Source of the DNA: Pseudomonas sp. Teo4
GTDB lineage: Bacteria > Pseudomonadota > Gammaproteobacteria > Pseudomonadales > Pseudomonadaceae
Reading direction: 5' to 3'
Assembly: GCF_034387475.1 (NCBI RefSeq)
Contig: NZ_JAXCIL010000002.1
Coordinates: 744,001 to 808,000, forward strand
DNA: 64,000 bases
Shown: positions 1-7,936 of the stretch, piece after piece
Numbering within the stretch: the first letter of the stretch is position 1
Layout of the letters: each line of letters opens with the position of its first letter
The notes under the pieces: model-generated
Database searches by the model: none
What the model saw: the letters and a program-made list of their open reading frames with translations, nothing else
Told to the model about the DNA's origin: nothing
Made by a program: the position numbers and the translations under genes

Positions 1-450
1 CTGTTCAACTGGCTGGCGCCCTACATCGAGGGTGCCTGGGTACTGGATGCCTTCACCGGCAGTGGCGCCCTGGTACTGGAGGCTTTGTCCCGCGGTGCCC
101 AGGACGCCGTGGCGCTGGACAGCAACCCGGCCGCCATCGCCAACCTGAAGAACAACCTCGAGATCCTGCGCTGCCCACGCGGGCAAATTCTGCAGACCGA
201 TGCCCTGCGCTACCTGCAAGGCCCGGTAAAGCAGCAGTTCGATGTGGTGTTCCTCGACCCGCCGTTCCATCAGGACTTGCTGGCCAACGCCTGCAACCTG
301 CTGGAGCAAGGCCAGTGGCTGCGGGAAAACGCCTGGATCTACACCGAAAGCGAAGCCGCGCCCTCCACCCTGCAGATGCCTGGCAACTGGCGCCTGCACC
401 GTGAGAAAAAGACAGGCCAGGTGCATTACGCACTCTGGCAACGGGGCTGA
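1..450 (+). CDS. rsmD: 16S rRNA (guanine-966 N2) methyltransferase RsmD, 5'-truncated
   Basis: The reading frame is open from base 1, so the N-terminus lies outside the window; 149 residues remain. RsmD methylates G966 of 16S rRNA during 30S assembly, using S-adenosylmethionine. The visible part has the SAM-binding loop (DAFTGSGALVLEALSRGA) and the catalytic DPPF signature within FLDPPFH, followed by the usual C-terminal strands. The next gene on the same strand starts 94 bases downstream. Identity rests on the motif pair and the overall fit to the family. Confidence 0.9.
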   Translation: MFNWLAPYIEGAWVLDAFTGSGALVLEALSRGAQDAVALDSNPAAIANLKNNLEILRCPRGQILQTDALRYLQGPVKQQFDVVFLDPPFHQDLLANACNLLEQGQWLRENAWIYTESEAAPSTLQMPGNWRLHREKKTGQVHYALWQRG

Positions 451-509
451 AGCCCCCGGCCCAAGGTCGTAAATAAGTAACGCTGACGGTCCGTCACACT
501 CAACGAAGC

Positions 510-536
510 TGCTCCTGTTCACTGACAACAGGAGCA
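510..536 (+). promoter_or_regulatory. Hairpin covering the ribosome binding site of the first M16 peptidase
   Basis: TGCTCCTGTT (510-519) and AACAGGAGCA (527-536) form a perfect 10-bp stem with a 7-base loop. The right arm contains the only good Shine-Dalgarno match, AGGAG at 530-534, 10 bases before the ATG at 545. In mRNA the ribosome binding site would be paired. No U-run follows, so a terminator for rsmD is less likely. Confidence 0.5.
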
Positions 537-544
537 ACTCGACC

Positions 545-1846
545 ATGGCTTCACTGATACAACCTACCGCTGCCAGCGCACCTGCGCTGCAGCACTTCAC
601 CCTGGACAACGGGCTGGCGGTCTACCTGCGTGAAGACCACCGCGCGCCGTTGGCCAGCGCACAATTGTGGTACCACGTAGGTGCCAGCTACGAACCACCA
701 GGTCACTCCGGGCTGTCTCACCTTCTGGAACATTTGATGTTCGAGGGCAGCAGCAAACTTGAGCCTGGCGAGTACTCGACACTGATCACCCGGATCGGAG
801 GCGAGCCGAACGCCGCCACTACACAAGACGCCACCTACTTCCCTGTCACGCTGCCAAGCAACCGCCTGGAAGTCGCCCTCGAGGCAATGGCCGATGCCAT
901 GGCCAGCGCTTCGTTCGAGCAAACAGCGTTTGACCGGGAGATCGAAGTCGTCCGCGCGGAACGTCGTAGCCATGTCGACAACAACGCCCTTGCGCTTGCC
1001 ATGGAGCGCGCCAACTCACTGGCCATGGGCACCAGTGCATACGCGACCCCCGTCATTGGTACGACGCAAGACCTGGCTGACATGACAGCAGCGGCCGTAC
1101 GCACCTGGTACCAAAGCTGGTATCACCCCAACAACGCATCGTTGGTGGTGGTCGGTGATGTCACCTTGGGCCGGCTGCGCGAGTGGGTCGAGCGCCATTT
1201 CGGCGCGATACCCGCCAACCGACTGCCTGACCGCGATACCCCTCGGCAAAGCACCCCACTTCAGCAGCGTACGCAAACCGTCACACTGCCACACCTGCGT
1301 GAAGGGCTGATCATGAACTTCAATGTGCCAAGCCTGGCGACCGCAAGCACCGAACAGGAAGCGTACGCCTTGCGTCTGATCCCGGCGATTCTGACCGAGG
1401 GCAGCAGCTCACGCCTGTCCAGGCGCCTGCTGCGTGAACAAGAAGTGTTGCATGCAAAAAGGTCGCAGTACCTGCATCACCTGCGCGGCGACAGCCTGCT
1501 GACCTTCTATTTCTTCAATAACCCGCTCAAGGCGACTCCCGAGCAGGCAATGGAGCATGTTTGGGCCGAAATCGACCAACTCAGGCAATCGCCACCTTCG
1601 GACCAGGAGCTCACCCGTGCCAAAGCCCGCTTGCTGGCAGGCCAGGTGTTCAGTCGCGACGACCTCGGCGAGCAGGCCTTCGCCATCGGCCAACAAGCCG
1701 CCAGCGGCGTTGATCCCCACCAGCTCGACCGGGAAGCGCAGTCCCTGCAAAGCGTCACAGCCGAAGCCGTGCGGGATGCCGCCCATCGTTACCTGACCCG
1801 CGAACGACTGACCGTCACCTACATGACCGAGGGAAAACGCCCATGA
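545..1846 (+). CDS. M16 family zinc peptidase, catalytic-type subunit
   Basis: Protein of 433 residues, similar in length to mitochondrial-processing-peptidase-type M16 subunits. The inverted zinc motif HxxEH is intact (His59-Leu-Leu-Glu62-His63) and a downstream acidic ligand lies in the IEVVRAERR stretch (Glu139 is the best candidate). There is no obvious signal peptide, so the location is probably cytoplasmic, although many bacterial members are periplasmic. The stop overlaps the ATG of the next gene by four bases (ATGA), so the two are translationally coupled. It lacks the C-terminal Arg/Tyr substrate-binding pair, which its partner carries. The start is ATG 545, with AGGAG ten bases upstream inside a hairpin. 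Confidence 0.85.
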   Translation: MASLIQPTAASAPALQHFTLDNGLAVYLREDHRAPLASAQLWYHVGASYEPPGHSGLSHLLEHLMFEGSSKLEPGEYSTLITRIGGEPNAATTQDATYFPVTLPSNRLEVALEAMADAMASASFEQTAFDREIEVVRAERRSHVDNNALALAMERANSLAMGTSAYATPVIGTTQDLADMTAAAVRTWYQSWYHPNNASLVVVGDVTLGRLREWVERHFGAIPANRLPDRDTPRQSTPLQQRTQTVTLPHLREGLIMNFNVPSLATASTEQEAYALRLIPAILTEGSSSRLSRRLLREQEVLHAKRSQYLHHLRGDSLLTFYFFNNPLKATPEQAMEHVWAEIDQLRQSPPSDQELTRAKARLLAGQVFSRDDLGEQAFAIGQQAASGVDPHQLDREAQSLQSVTAEAVRDAAHRYLTRERLTVTYMTEGKRP

Positions 1847-3189
1847 GCGACATGACTGCAACGGCACTGAAATCGGCCCAAGGGTTGGACTTGAGCCAGA
1901 TTGACGACATTCAGGCAACGGTTGAAGCATGGCGAACCCCGCGTGGCACGCAGGTACGCTTCGTCAGGCGCCCTGAACTGCCCATGCTGGACCTGGTGCT
2001 GCAATTCAAGGCAGGTACATCGCTGGATAGCGACACTTCGGGTGTCGCGGCCCTGACGCTGCATATGCTCGATAAAGGCACCACGCGTATGGATGCCGCA
2101 CAGTTCAGCGAGCAGATCGAAGGGCTCGGTACGCAGATTGGTACGGAAATTCGGCTGGAACACTCCAGCGTGACAATGCGCAGCCTTACCGCGCCGGAAC
2201 TGCTGACCCCAGCAATCGAACTGTTAACCGACATGGTGGCACAGCCTGCCTTCGACCCTGGGCAACTGGCCAGAATGAAGCGCCAACTGCAGCCTTACCA
2301 GCAAGGGCGCTATACCTTGCCTCAGCTGCGCACCCGGGTGGAGGTTCACCAGCACCTGTTTGCGGGGCACCCCTACGGCACTGCGCTGGGTACGACACCC
2401 GAAGGCATCGAGGCCGCCACGGTCGGGCAACTGCGGGCATTTCATGAGCGCGCCTACAGCGCCAACAACCTTCAAATCGCGATGGTCGGCGACCTGACGC
2501 GTGAGCAAGCCGAAGCCATGGTCGAACGCATCACGCAGGCATTGCCACAACACTGGGCCGCAGCAGCGTTGCCACCTGTTCCACAAACAGCCGGCAAGAA
2601 GATCCACGTCTCGCTACCTGGCGCCAGCAATGCAATGGTGCTGGCGGTGCCAATCGACGTACAACCTGGCGACCCTGACTTCCCAGCGCTGGTGCTGGCC
2701 AGTGAAGTCCTGGGTTCCGGGCTGGACTCGCGGCTCATGCGCGAGCTCAGGGCAAAGCGAGGACTGACGTACGGAGCAAGCACGCGGCTCTCCCCTCACG
2801 AAGCGGGCGGGTTGTTGTACATCGAGTGGGAAATCGAATCCGCCTACATCGACGCATCGCAGACGCTCGTTGCAGAATTGCTGGAACAGTTTATCGCCGA
2901 GGGGCCCACCCAAGCGGAACTGGACCTCGCGCGGCAACAATTGGCTGGCGATCTTCTGCGCAAAGTGGCGCGTAACCGGTTTTTGGCAGCGTTGATGGCG
3001 AAAGCGGCTCAGCAAGGTTTGCCCGCCGACCACATCAACAACTACCTGCACCAACTCCTGGCAGTAACCCCTGACGGCGTTCGCACAGTGCTGCAAAGCC
3101 GGCTGGACGTTGCACGCAAGGTGTTGGTCAGCGTTGGCCCCGCAGCAGAACAGCAACCCTTGCCATATCTCCCCTCCACCGACCAATAG
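1843..3189 (+). CDS. M16 family peptidase-like protein, non-catalytic-type subunit
   Basis: Protein of 448 residues that overlaps the preceding peptidase gene by four bases. Where the partner has HLLEH this protein has LTLHM, so only one of the three motif positions is kept and zinc catalysis is not expected. It retains the C-terminal RGLTYG element, which supplies the Arg...Tyr pair that binds peptide backbone in M16 enzymes. The two proteins therefore look like the two halves of one active site, as in bacterial heterodimeric M16 peptidases. The substrate is unknown. Confidence 0.82.
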   Translation: MSDMTATALKSAQGLDLSQIDDIQATVEAWRTPRGTQVRFVRRPELPMLDLVLQFKAGTSLDSDTSGVAALTLHMLDKGTTRMDAAQFSEQIEGLGTQIGTEIRLEHSSVTMRSLTAPELLTPAIELLTDMVAQPAFDPGQLARMKRQLQPYQQGRYTLPQLRTRVEVHQHLFAGHPYGTALGTTPEGIEAATVGQLRAFHERAYSANNLQIAMVGDLTREQAEAMVERITQALPQHWAAAALPPVPQTAGKKIHVSLPGASNAMVLAVPIDVQPGDPDFPALVLASEVLGSGLDSRLMRELRAKRGLTYGASTRLSPHEAGGLLYIEWEIESAYIDASQTLVAELLEQFIAEGPTQAELDLARQQLAGDLLRKVARNRFLAALMAKAAQQGLPADHINNYLHQLLAVTPDGVRTVLQSRLDVARKVLVSVGPAAEQQPLPYLPSTDQ

Positions 3190-3249
3190 CGCAGGTACAG
3201 TGGCGGTGTTTCATGGCAATCTAGGCAGGCACATCATGAGTTGCCCAGC

Positions 3250-4242
3250 ATGCCCAGCCTCACCGCCACCTTCCGCCCGGCCGCCGGCCTGTCCAACCCT
3301 CACTTGCAGACCTTGTGGGGTCCACTCTGGCGCAGGCAGCCCGAGCTTGAACGTGATCGTGAGCGGCTGTGGCTGGCCGATGGCGACTTCATCGATCTCG
3401 ACTGGCATGGCCCGCATCAACCGGACTCACCATTGGTGCTGGTACTGCATGGATTGACCGGCTCCTCCCACTCGCCCTATGTCAAAGGGTTGCAACGCGC
3501 CCTGCTAGGCCGTGGCTGGGCCAGCGTGGCCGCAAACTGGCGAGGCTGCTCGGGCGAGCCCAACCTGTTGCCCCGCAGCTACCACTCAGGTGCCAGTGAA
3601 GATCTCGCCGAAATCGTTGCCCACCTGCGTGCCCAACGCCCGTTGGCACCGTTGTATGCAGTCGGCTATTCGCTGGGTGGAAATGTATTGCTCAAATACT
3701 TGGGCGAAAGCGGCACTGAAAGTGGCCTGGAGGCAGCGGTAGCGGTGTCTGTGCCGTTTCGCCTGGACCAATGCGCCGACCGCATCGGCCAAGGGTTCTC
3801 GAAGGTCTACCAAGCCCATTTCATGAAAGAAATGCTTGCCTATGTGCTGCACAAGCAACGGCACTTTCGCGAACATGGGCACGACGAAGGCTTGGCGGCG
3901 CTCGAGCGGCTGGGGCCGCTACGCAACCTGCGTACGTTCTGGGACTTCGACGGCAGGGTGACGGCGCCACTAAATGGCTTCAGGGACGCGCAGGATTACT
4001 ACCGGCGCTCATCGAGCCGCTACTTCCTGGGCGCCAACCGGACACCGACGCTGATCATCCACTCCACCGATGACCCATTCGTGTTCGGCCACAGCTTGCC
4101 AGGCATGGATGAGTTGGCGCCACAGACGCACTTTGAACTGCACAACCGTGGCGGGCATGTAGGGTTCGTCGACGGCAGCCTACGCAACCCGGGTTATTAC
4201 CTGGAGCGCCGGATTCCGCAGTGGTTGGTGGAGGGCCTGTAG
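3250..4242 (+). CDS. YheT-type alpha/beta-fold hydrolase
   Basis: Protein of 330 residues of the COG0429 (YheT) hydrolase family. The nucleophile elbow GYSLGGN carries the serine; the acid is probably in STDDPF and the histidine in NRGGHVGF near the C-terminus. The N-terminal SNPHLQTLWGP is typical of the family. Physiological substrates are not established; related proteins are esterases or lipases. The start is taken at ATG 3250; a TTG at 3241 in the same frame is possible, and neither has a strong ribosome binding site. The stop codon lies within a REP sequence. Confidence 0.8.
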   Translation: MPSLTATFRPAAGLSNPHLQTLWGPLWRRQPELERDRERLWLADGDFIDLDWHGPHQPDSPLVLVLHGLTGSSHSPYVKGLQRALLGRGWASVAANWRGCSGEPNLLPRSYHSGASEDLAEIVAHLRAQRPLAPLYAVGYSLGGNVLLKYLGESGTESGLEAAVAVSVPFRLDQCADRIGQGFSKVYQAHFMKEMLAYVLHKQRHFREHGHDEGLAALERLGPLRNLRTFWDFDGRVTAPLNGFRDAQDYYRRSSSRYFLGANRTPTLIIHSTDDPFVFGHSLPGMDELAPQTHFELHNRGGHVGFVDGSLRNPGYYLERRIPQWLVEGL

Positions 4243-4267
4243 GAGCCGGCTTGCCGGCGATAGGGCC
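4238..4267. repeat. REP sequence, GCCGGCTTGCCGGC class
   Basis: Single REP unit (TGTAGGAGCCGGCTTGCCGG core, then CGATAGGGCC). It overlaps the stop codon of the YheT-type hydrolase and lies between convergent genes. Confidence 0.85.
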
Positions 4268-4292
4268 GGCACAGGCACCACAGGCTCCTTGC

Positions 4293-5147
4293 TCAATCCC
4301 CGGTCGCCACCTCACGCTGCGGATCATTGATCCACTCGCTCCAGGACCCCGCATATAGCCGCCCCATTGGATACCCTGCCAGCGCCAGGGCAAACAAGTT
4401 GTGGCACGCCGTCACGCCCGAGCCGCAGTAAGCCACAAGTTGCTCTGGCGCACGCCCTGCCAGTTTCTCGGCAAAGCGCTGCTTTAGCTGATCGACCGAC
4501 AAGAAGCGCCCATCAGCGCCGATATTGTCAGTAAATGCCGCGCACTGAGCGCCTGGAATGTGCCCTGCCACTGGGTCGATCGGTTCCATCTCACCCCGAA
4601 AACGTGGCAATGCACGGGCATCGATCAGGGTCAGGTCAGGATTACCCAAACGCTTGGCCAAGTGCTCTGCATCGATCAGCAGCTTCATGTCTGGCTCACC
4701 GATGAACGAGCCCTCGCGCTTGGGCGGCGAATCCAGGCTCAGCGGCTGGTGCGCTGCGTGCCAGGCTTTCAGGCCGCCATCGAGAATGTACACATCATTG
4801 CGCTTGCCCAGCCAGGCCAACAACCACCACGCCCGAGCGGCAAACGCACCAGGGCCGTCATCGTACAGCACCACACTGCTGTCATCGTTCAGGCCCCACT
4901 CGCGCAAGCGCTCGGCCAGTCGGCGCGGGTCGGGCAATGGGTGACGGCCTGTCTTGCCCTTGGTCACAGGGCCGCTCAGGTCACGCTCCAGATCGGCAAA
5001 GTGCGCCCCGGCAATATGCCCCTCGGCGTAGCTGCGCTGACCGTAATCGACATCTTCCAGAGCAAAACGACAATCGAGGATCACCAAATCGGGCGAGTCC
5101 AAACGCTCGGCCAACTGCTGCGGGGTGATCAATTGCGCTAGGGGCAT
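4293..5147 (-). CDS. sseA: 3-mercaptopyruvate sulfurtransferase (tandem rhodanese domains)
   Basis: Protein of 284 residues with two rhodanese domains, the usual length for this family. The C-terminal domain has the active loop YCGSGVTAC; CGSGVT loops are typical of mercaptopyruvate sulfurtransferases, whereas thiosulfate-type rhodaneses carry different loops. The N-terminal domain (VILDCRF) lacks a catalytic loop, as expected. It would move sulfur from 3-mercaptopyruvate to thiol or cyanide acceptors in the cytoplasm. The start is ATG 5147, with AGGAG six bases upstream; a longer upstream frame has no such site. The tetR gene lies upstream on the same strand with a short gap. Confidence 0.85.
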   Translation of the reverse strand: MPLAQLITPQQLAERLDSPDLVILDCRFALEDVDYGQRSYAEGHIAGAHFADLERDLSGPVTKGKTGRHPLPDPRRLAERLREWGLNDDSSVVLYDDGPGAFAARAWWLLAWLGKRNDVYILDGGLKAWHAAHQPLSLDSPPKREGSFIGEPDMKLLIDAEHLAKRLGNPDLTLIDARALPRFRGEMEPIDPVAGHIPGAQCAAFTDNIGADGRFLSVDQLKQRFAEKLAGRAPEQLVAYCGSGVTACHNLFALALAGYPMGRLYAGSWSEWINDPQREVATGD

Positions 5148-5181
5148 GGTTGTCTCCTGAACAATGGCAAATAGGCCCTGA

Positions 5182-5847
5182 TCATGGCTCCAGGGCTTGA
5201 TTGAACGGTACATGGAATTCCTGGCACAGCGCATTCACGGCATTGCGCGCCTCACAAGTCACGAACCCCAGCTCCAGCACCAGTACCTGATAGACGCCGC
5301 GCTTGAAGGCTTCTTCACCCAGATGCGCGGAATGTTCGCGGGTGGTACTGAGAAAACGAACCCAGGAGGTCAGCACGATCCAGGCATTGATGGTCAGCGA
5401 CTCGATCTGCGCGGGTTCCATGGTCAGGATCCCAGCGTCGACAAAACCCCGGTAAATCGCCTGCCCCTGGCGCAGACAGCGCTCGGAAAACCGCCGATAG
5501 CGGGCGGCCAGCTCTGGGTCGCTTTCAAGCAGGTGCTCCAGGTCGCGGTGCAGGAAGCGGTAGTTCCACATCGCAGCAAGCAGCGCCTTGAGGTAGAAAC
5601 GTTTGTCTTCCACTGTGGCCGAGCGGCCCTGGGGGGGACGCAGGAAACTGTCCACCAGCTCTTCGTACTGGCTGAACAACAGGGCGATGATCGCCTGCTT
5701 GTTGGGAAAGTGGTAGTAGAGGTTGCCTGGTGAAATTTCCATGTACGCAGCAATGTGGTTGGTGCTCACGCTGCGTTCGCCCTGCTGGTTGAACAGCTCC
5801 AGGCTGCTCTGCACGATGCGCTCTCGGGTCTTAATGCGCGGGGCCAT
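5182..5847 (-). CDS. TetR family transcriptional regulator
   Basis: Protein of 221 residues. The N-terminal TetR helix-turn-helix covers about residues 10-55 (IAAYMEISPGNLYYHFPNKQ); the rest is a helical ligand-binding domain without a recognised effector. It is divergent from the coniferyl-type aldehyde dehydrogenase gene across a 138-base region, and the sulfurtransferase gene follows downstream. Context makes it the likely regulator of the aldehyde/GMC gene set. This is inferred from position only. Confidence 0.85.
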   Translation of the reverse strand: MAPRIKTRERIVQSSLELFNQQGERSVSTNHIAAYMEISPGNLYYHFPNKQAIIALLFSQYEELVDSFLRPPQGRSATVEDKRFYLKALLAAMWNYRFLHRDLEHLLESDPELAARYRRFSERCLRQGQAIYRGFVDAGILTMEPAQIESLTINAWIVLTSWVRFLSTTREHSAHLGEEAFKRGVYQVLVLELGFVTCEARNAVNALCQEFHVPFNQALEP

Positions 5848-5941
5848 GCTCAGCTCCCAGTCAGTGGGCTTCCATTAAGGGTGCATATTACGGTGTATGA
5901 CGCTGGATAACCGCTTGAAATTTTCGTACCAACGTCCGAAT

Positions 5942-5957
5942 TAGAGTATAGGCTCTA
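5942..5957 (+). promoter_or_regulatory. Possible operator between tetR and calB
   Basis: TAGAG-TATAGG-CTCTA is an inverted repeat with five-base arms about 30 bases before the calB start. The central TATAGG could be part of a -10 box. It is the only dyad I noticed in the divergent region; assignment to the TetR protein is a guess. Confidence 0.25.
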
Positions 5958-5985
5958 GAGAAATTCAGCTCTTGCCGGAGTCGAC

Positions 5986-7416
5986 ATGACCTCACCGATC
6001 ACTTTGCCTCTCGTGAATTCGGACATCGACCTGGCGGTGACGTTCGCCGCCCAGCGCCAGGCGTTTGCAGGCAACCCCATGCCACCTGCAGCACAGCGAC
6101 GACAATGGCTCAGGAGCCTGCGCGAAGCACTGCTGGCAGACCAGGCCAAATTGATCGAGGCCATTGACGCAGACTTCAGCGGCCGCAGTGCCGACGAGAC
6201 ACTGCTGGCTGAACTACTGCCGTCGGTGCAAGGCTTGCGCCACGCTGAGCGCCACCTGCAGCGCTGGATGCGCCCCAGCCGCAGGACGGTAGGCCTGGCA
6301 TTCCAGCCGGCCAGTGCAAAAGTGCTGTATCAACCCCTGGGTGTAGTCGGCATCATCGTGCCCTGGAACTACCCGCTGTTTCTCGCTATCGGCCCGCTCA
6401 CCTGCGCCTTGGCCTCAGGTAACCGCGTGATGCTCAAGCTCAGCGAAGCCACGCCCGCCAGCGCTCAAGTGCTGAAAGCACTGCTGGAGCGGGTGTTTCC
6501 CAGCGACCTGGTCAGTGTGGTGCTTGGCGAGGTGGAGGTCGCCCAAGCGTTTGCCCGCTTGCCGTTCGACCATTTGCTGTTTACCGGCGCCACCAGTGTC
6601 GGACGTCACGTCATGCTGGCCGCAGCCCACAACCTGACCCCGGTGACCCTGGAACTGGGTGGCAAGTCGCCAGCCATCGTCTCGGCCACGGTACCGCTGG
6701 ACACGGCCGCAGAGCGCATCGCATTCGGCAAGACTCTCAATGCCGGGCAAACCTGCGTCGCACCGGACTACGTTCTGGTCCCCCGTAACCGTCTCGACGC
6801 TTTCGCTGACGCCTACCGCCGCGCCGTTCACAGGCTTTACCCGAGAATTGCAGACAACAGCGACTACAGCGCCATCATCAATCCCCGGCAACTGCAACGC
6901 CTGCAAGGCTTGCTCGATGACGCACGGGACAAAGGCGCGCAGGTGCTCGACTTGTACCCTGACGAACCCCGGCAGGGCCGTCGCCTGCCTCCACACCTGC
7001 TGCAGGGTGTGAATGACGACATGACCGTGATGCAGGACGAAATCTTCGGTCCACTGCTGCCCGTCGTGCCCTACGACAGCCTCGACGACGCGCTCAGCTA
7101 CATCAATCAGCGCCCACGCCCACTGGCGCTGTACTACTTCGGCTACGAGCGCGCCGAGCAAGAGCACGTCTTGCGCCACAGCCACTCTGGCGGGGTCTGC
7201 CTGAACGATACCCTGCTGCACGTTGCGCAGGACGACCTGCCCTTCGGTGGCGTCGGCCCCTCCGGCATGGGTCACTACCACGGCCGCGAAGGGTTCCTGA
7301 CCTTCAGCAAGGCCAAGGCAGTGCTGGCCAAGCAGCGGCTGAATACCGCTCGGCTGATCTACCCGCCTTACGGCAAAGCCTTGCAACGCCTGATCTACAA
7401 ACTGTTCATCCGCTGA
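5986..7416 (+). CDS. calB: Coniferyl-type aldehyde dehydrogenase
   Basis: NAD(P)-dependent aldehyde dehydrogenase of 476 residues, resembling the coniferyl aldehyde dehydrogenases of Pseudomonas that oxidise coniferyl aldehyde to ferulate. Visible signatures: the cofactor-site segment VVGIIVPWNYPL, the glutamate motif VTLELGGKSP and the catalytic cysteine in AGQTCVAPDYV. CGGAG at 5975-5979 precedes ATG 5986. It starts a three-gene run with a Tat-exported small protein and a GMC oxidoreductase, so the aldehyde may be made by that oxidoreductase. Substrate range cannot be read from sequence; medium-chain and aromatic aldehydes are both possible. Confidence 0.82.
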   Translation: MTSPITLPLVNSDIDLAVTFAAQRQAFAGNPMPPAAQRRQWLRSLREALLADQAKLIEAIDADFSGRSADETLLAELLPSVQGLRHAERHLQRWMRPSRRTVGLAFQPASAKVLYQPLGVVGIIVPWNYPLFLAIGPLTCALASGNRVMLKLSEATPASAQVLKALLERVFPSDLVSVVLGEVEVAQAFARLPFDHLLFTGATSVGRHVMLAAAHNLTPVTLELGGKSPAIVSATVPLDTAAERIAFGKTLNAGQTCVAPDYVLVPRNRLDAFADAYRRAVHRLYPRIADNSDYSAIINPRQLQRLQGLLDDARDKGAQVLDLYPDEPRQGRRLPPHLLQGVNDDMTVMQDEIFGPLLPVVPYDSLDDALSYINQRPRPLALYYFGYERAEQEHVLRHSHSGGVCLNDTLLHVAQDDLPFGGVGPSGMGHYHGREGFLTFSKAKAVLAKQRLNTARLIYPPYGKALQRLIYKLFIR

Positions 7417-7426
7417 GTCCTTGCCT

Positions 7427-7912
7427 ATGCACCGCCGCGATCTGCTGCGTTTCAGCCTGGGCGCCAGCGTGTTTCTGACCACCGCCAGCCTGGTCGGCTG
7501 TACGGCTCAGTCCCCCGCGCCAGGCTTCAGTACCCTGCGCAATGACGACCTTCCAGTGCTGCGCGCACTCATTCCGGTTGTGCTCGCCGGCACCCAGGCC
7601 GCCCAGGAGCTGGTTCTGCATAGCCTTGACCACAAGCTGGCGGCACTGTCGCCGGAGATGCTCAAGCTCACTCGGCAGCTGTTCGATGTACTCAGCCTGC
7701 CCCTCACCCGCGGCCCGCTGACCGGAGTGTGGGGCAGCTGGGAACAGGCCGGCGCCGAGCAGGTGAGCGCCTTCCTGCAACGCTGGCAGGACAGCTCTCT
7801 GAATCTGCTGCGCATGGGCCACGCTTCACTGCTGCAACTGCTGCTCATGGCCTGGTATGAACGCCCTGAAGCCTGGGCCGCCTGCGGCTACCCTGGCCCG
7901 CCGAAGATCTGA
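7427..7912 (+). CDS. Tat-signal lipoprotein, probable small subunit for the GMC oxidoreductase
   Basis: Protein of 161 residues. The N-terminus MHRRDLLRFSLGASVFL is a twin-arginine signal, followed by a hydrophobic run and a lipobox-like LVGC, so it is probably exported folded and lipid-anchored. The rest is helical with no recognised catalytic motif. Small Tat proteins of this kind commonly precede GMC-type membrane dehydrogenases (gluconate 2-dehydrogenase subunit 3-like), and this gene sits between calB and a GMC gene with gaps of 10 and 24 bases. A TTG six bases upstream is in frame, but the ATG places the arginines properly. No cytochrome subunit gene is present. Confidence 0.72.
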   Translation: MHRRDLLRFSLGASVFLTTASLVGCTAQSPAPGFSTLRNDDLPVLRALIPVVLAGTQAAQELVLHSLDHKLAALSPEMLKLTRQLFDVLSLPLTRGPLTGVWGSWEQAGAEQVSAFLQRWQDSSLNLLRMGHASLLQLLLMAWYERPEAWAACGYPGPPKI

Positions 7913-7936
7913 ACCCCTACAACAAGAGCATCGCCA

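Noticed and set aside
1843..3189. Second M16 gene considered as a pseudogene
   Set aside because: The frame is full length and keeps the RGLTYG element; loss of the zinc motif fits a non-catalytic subunit.
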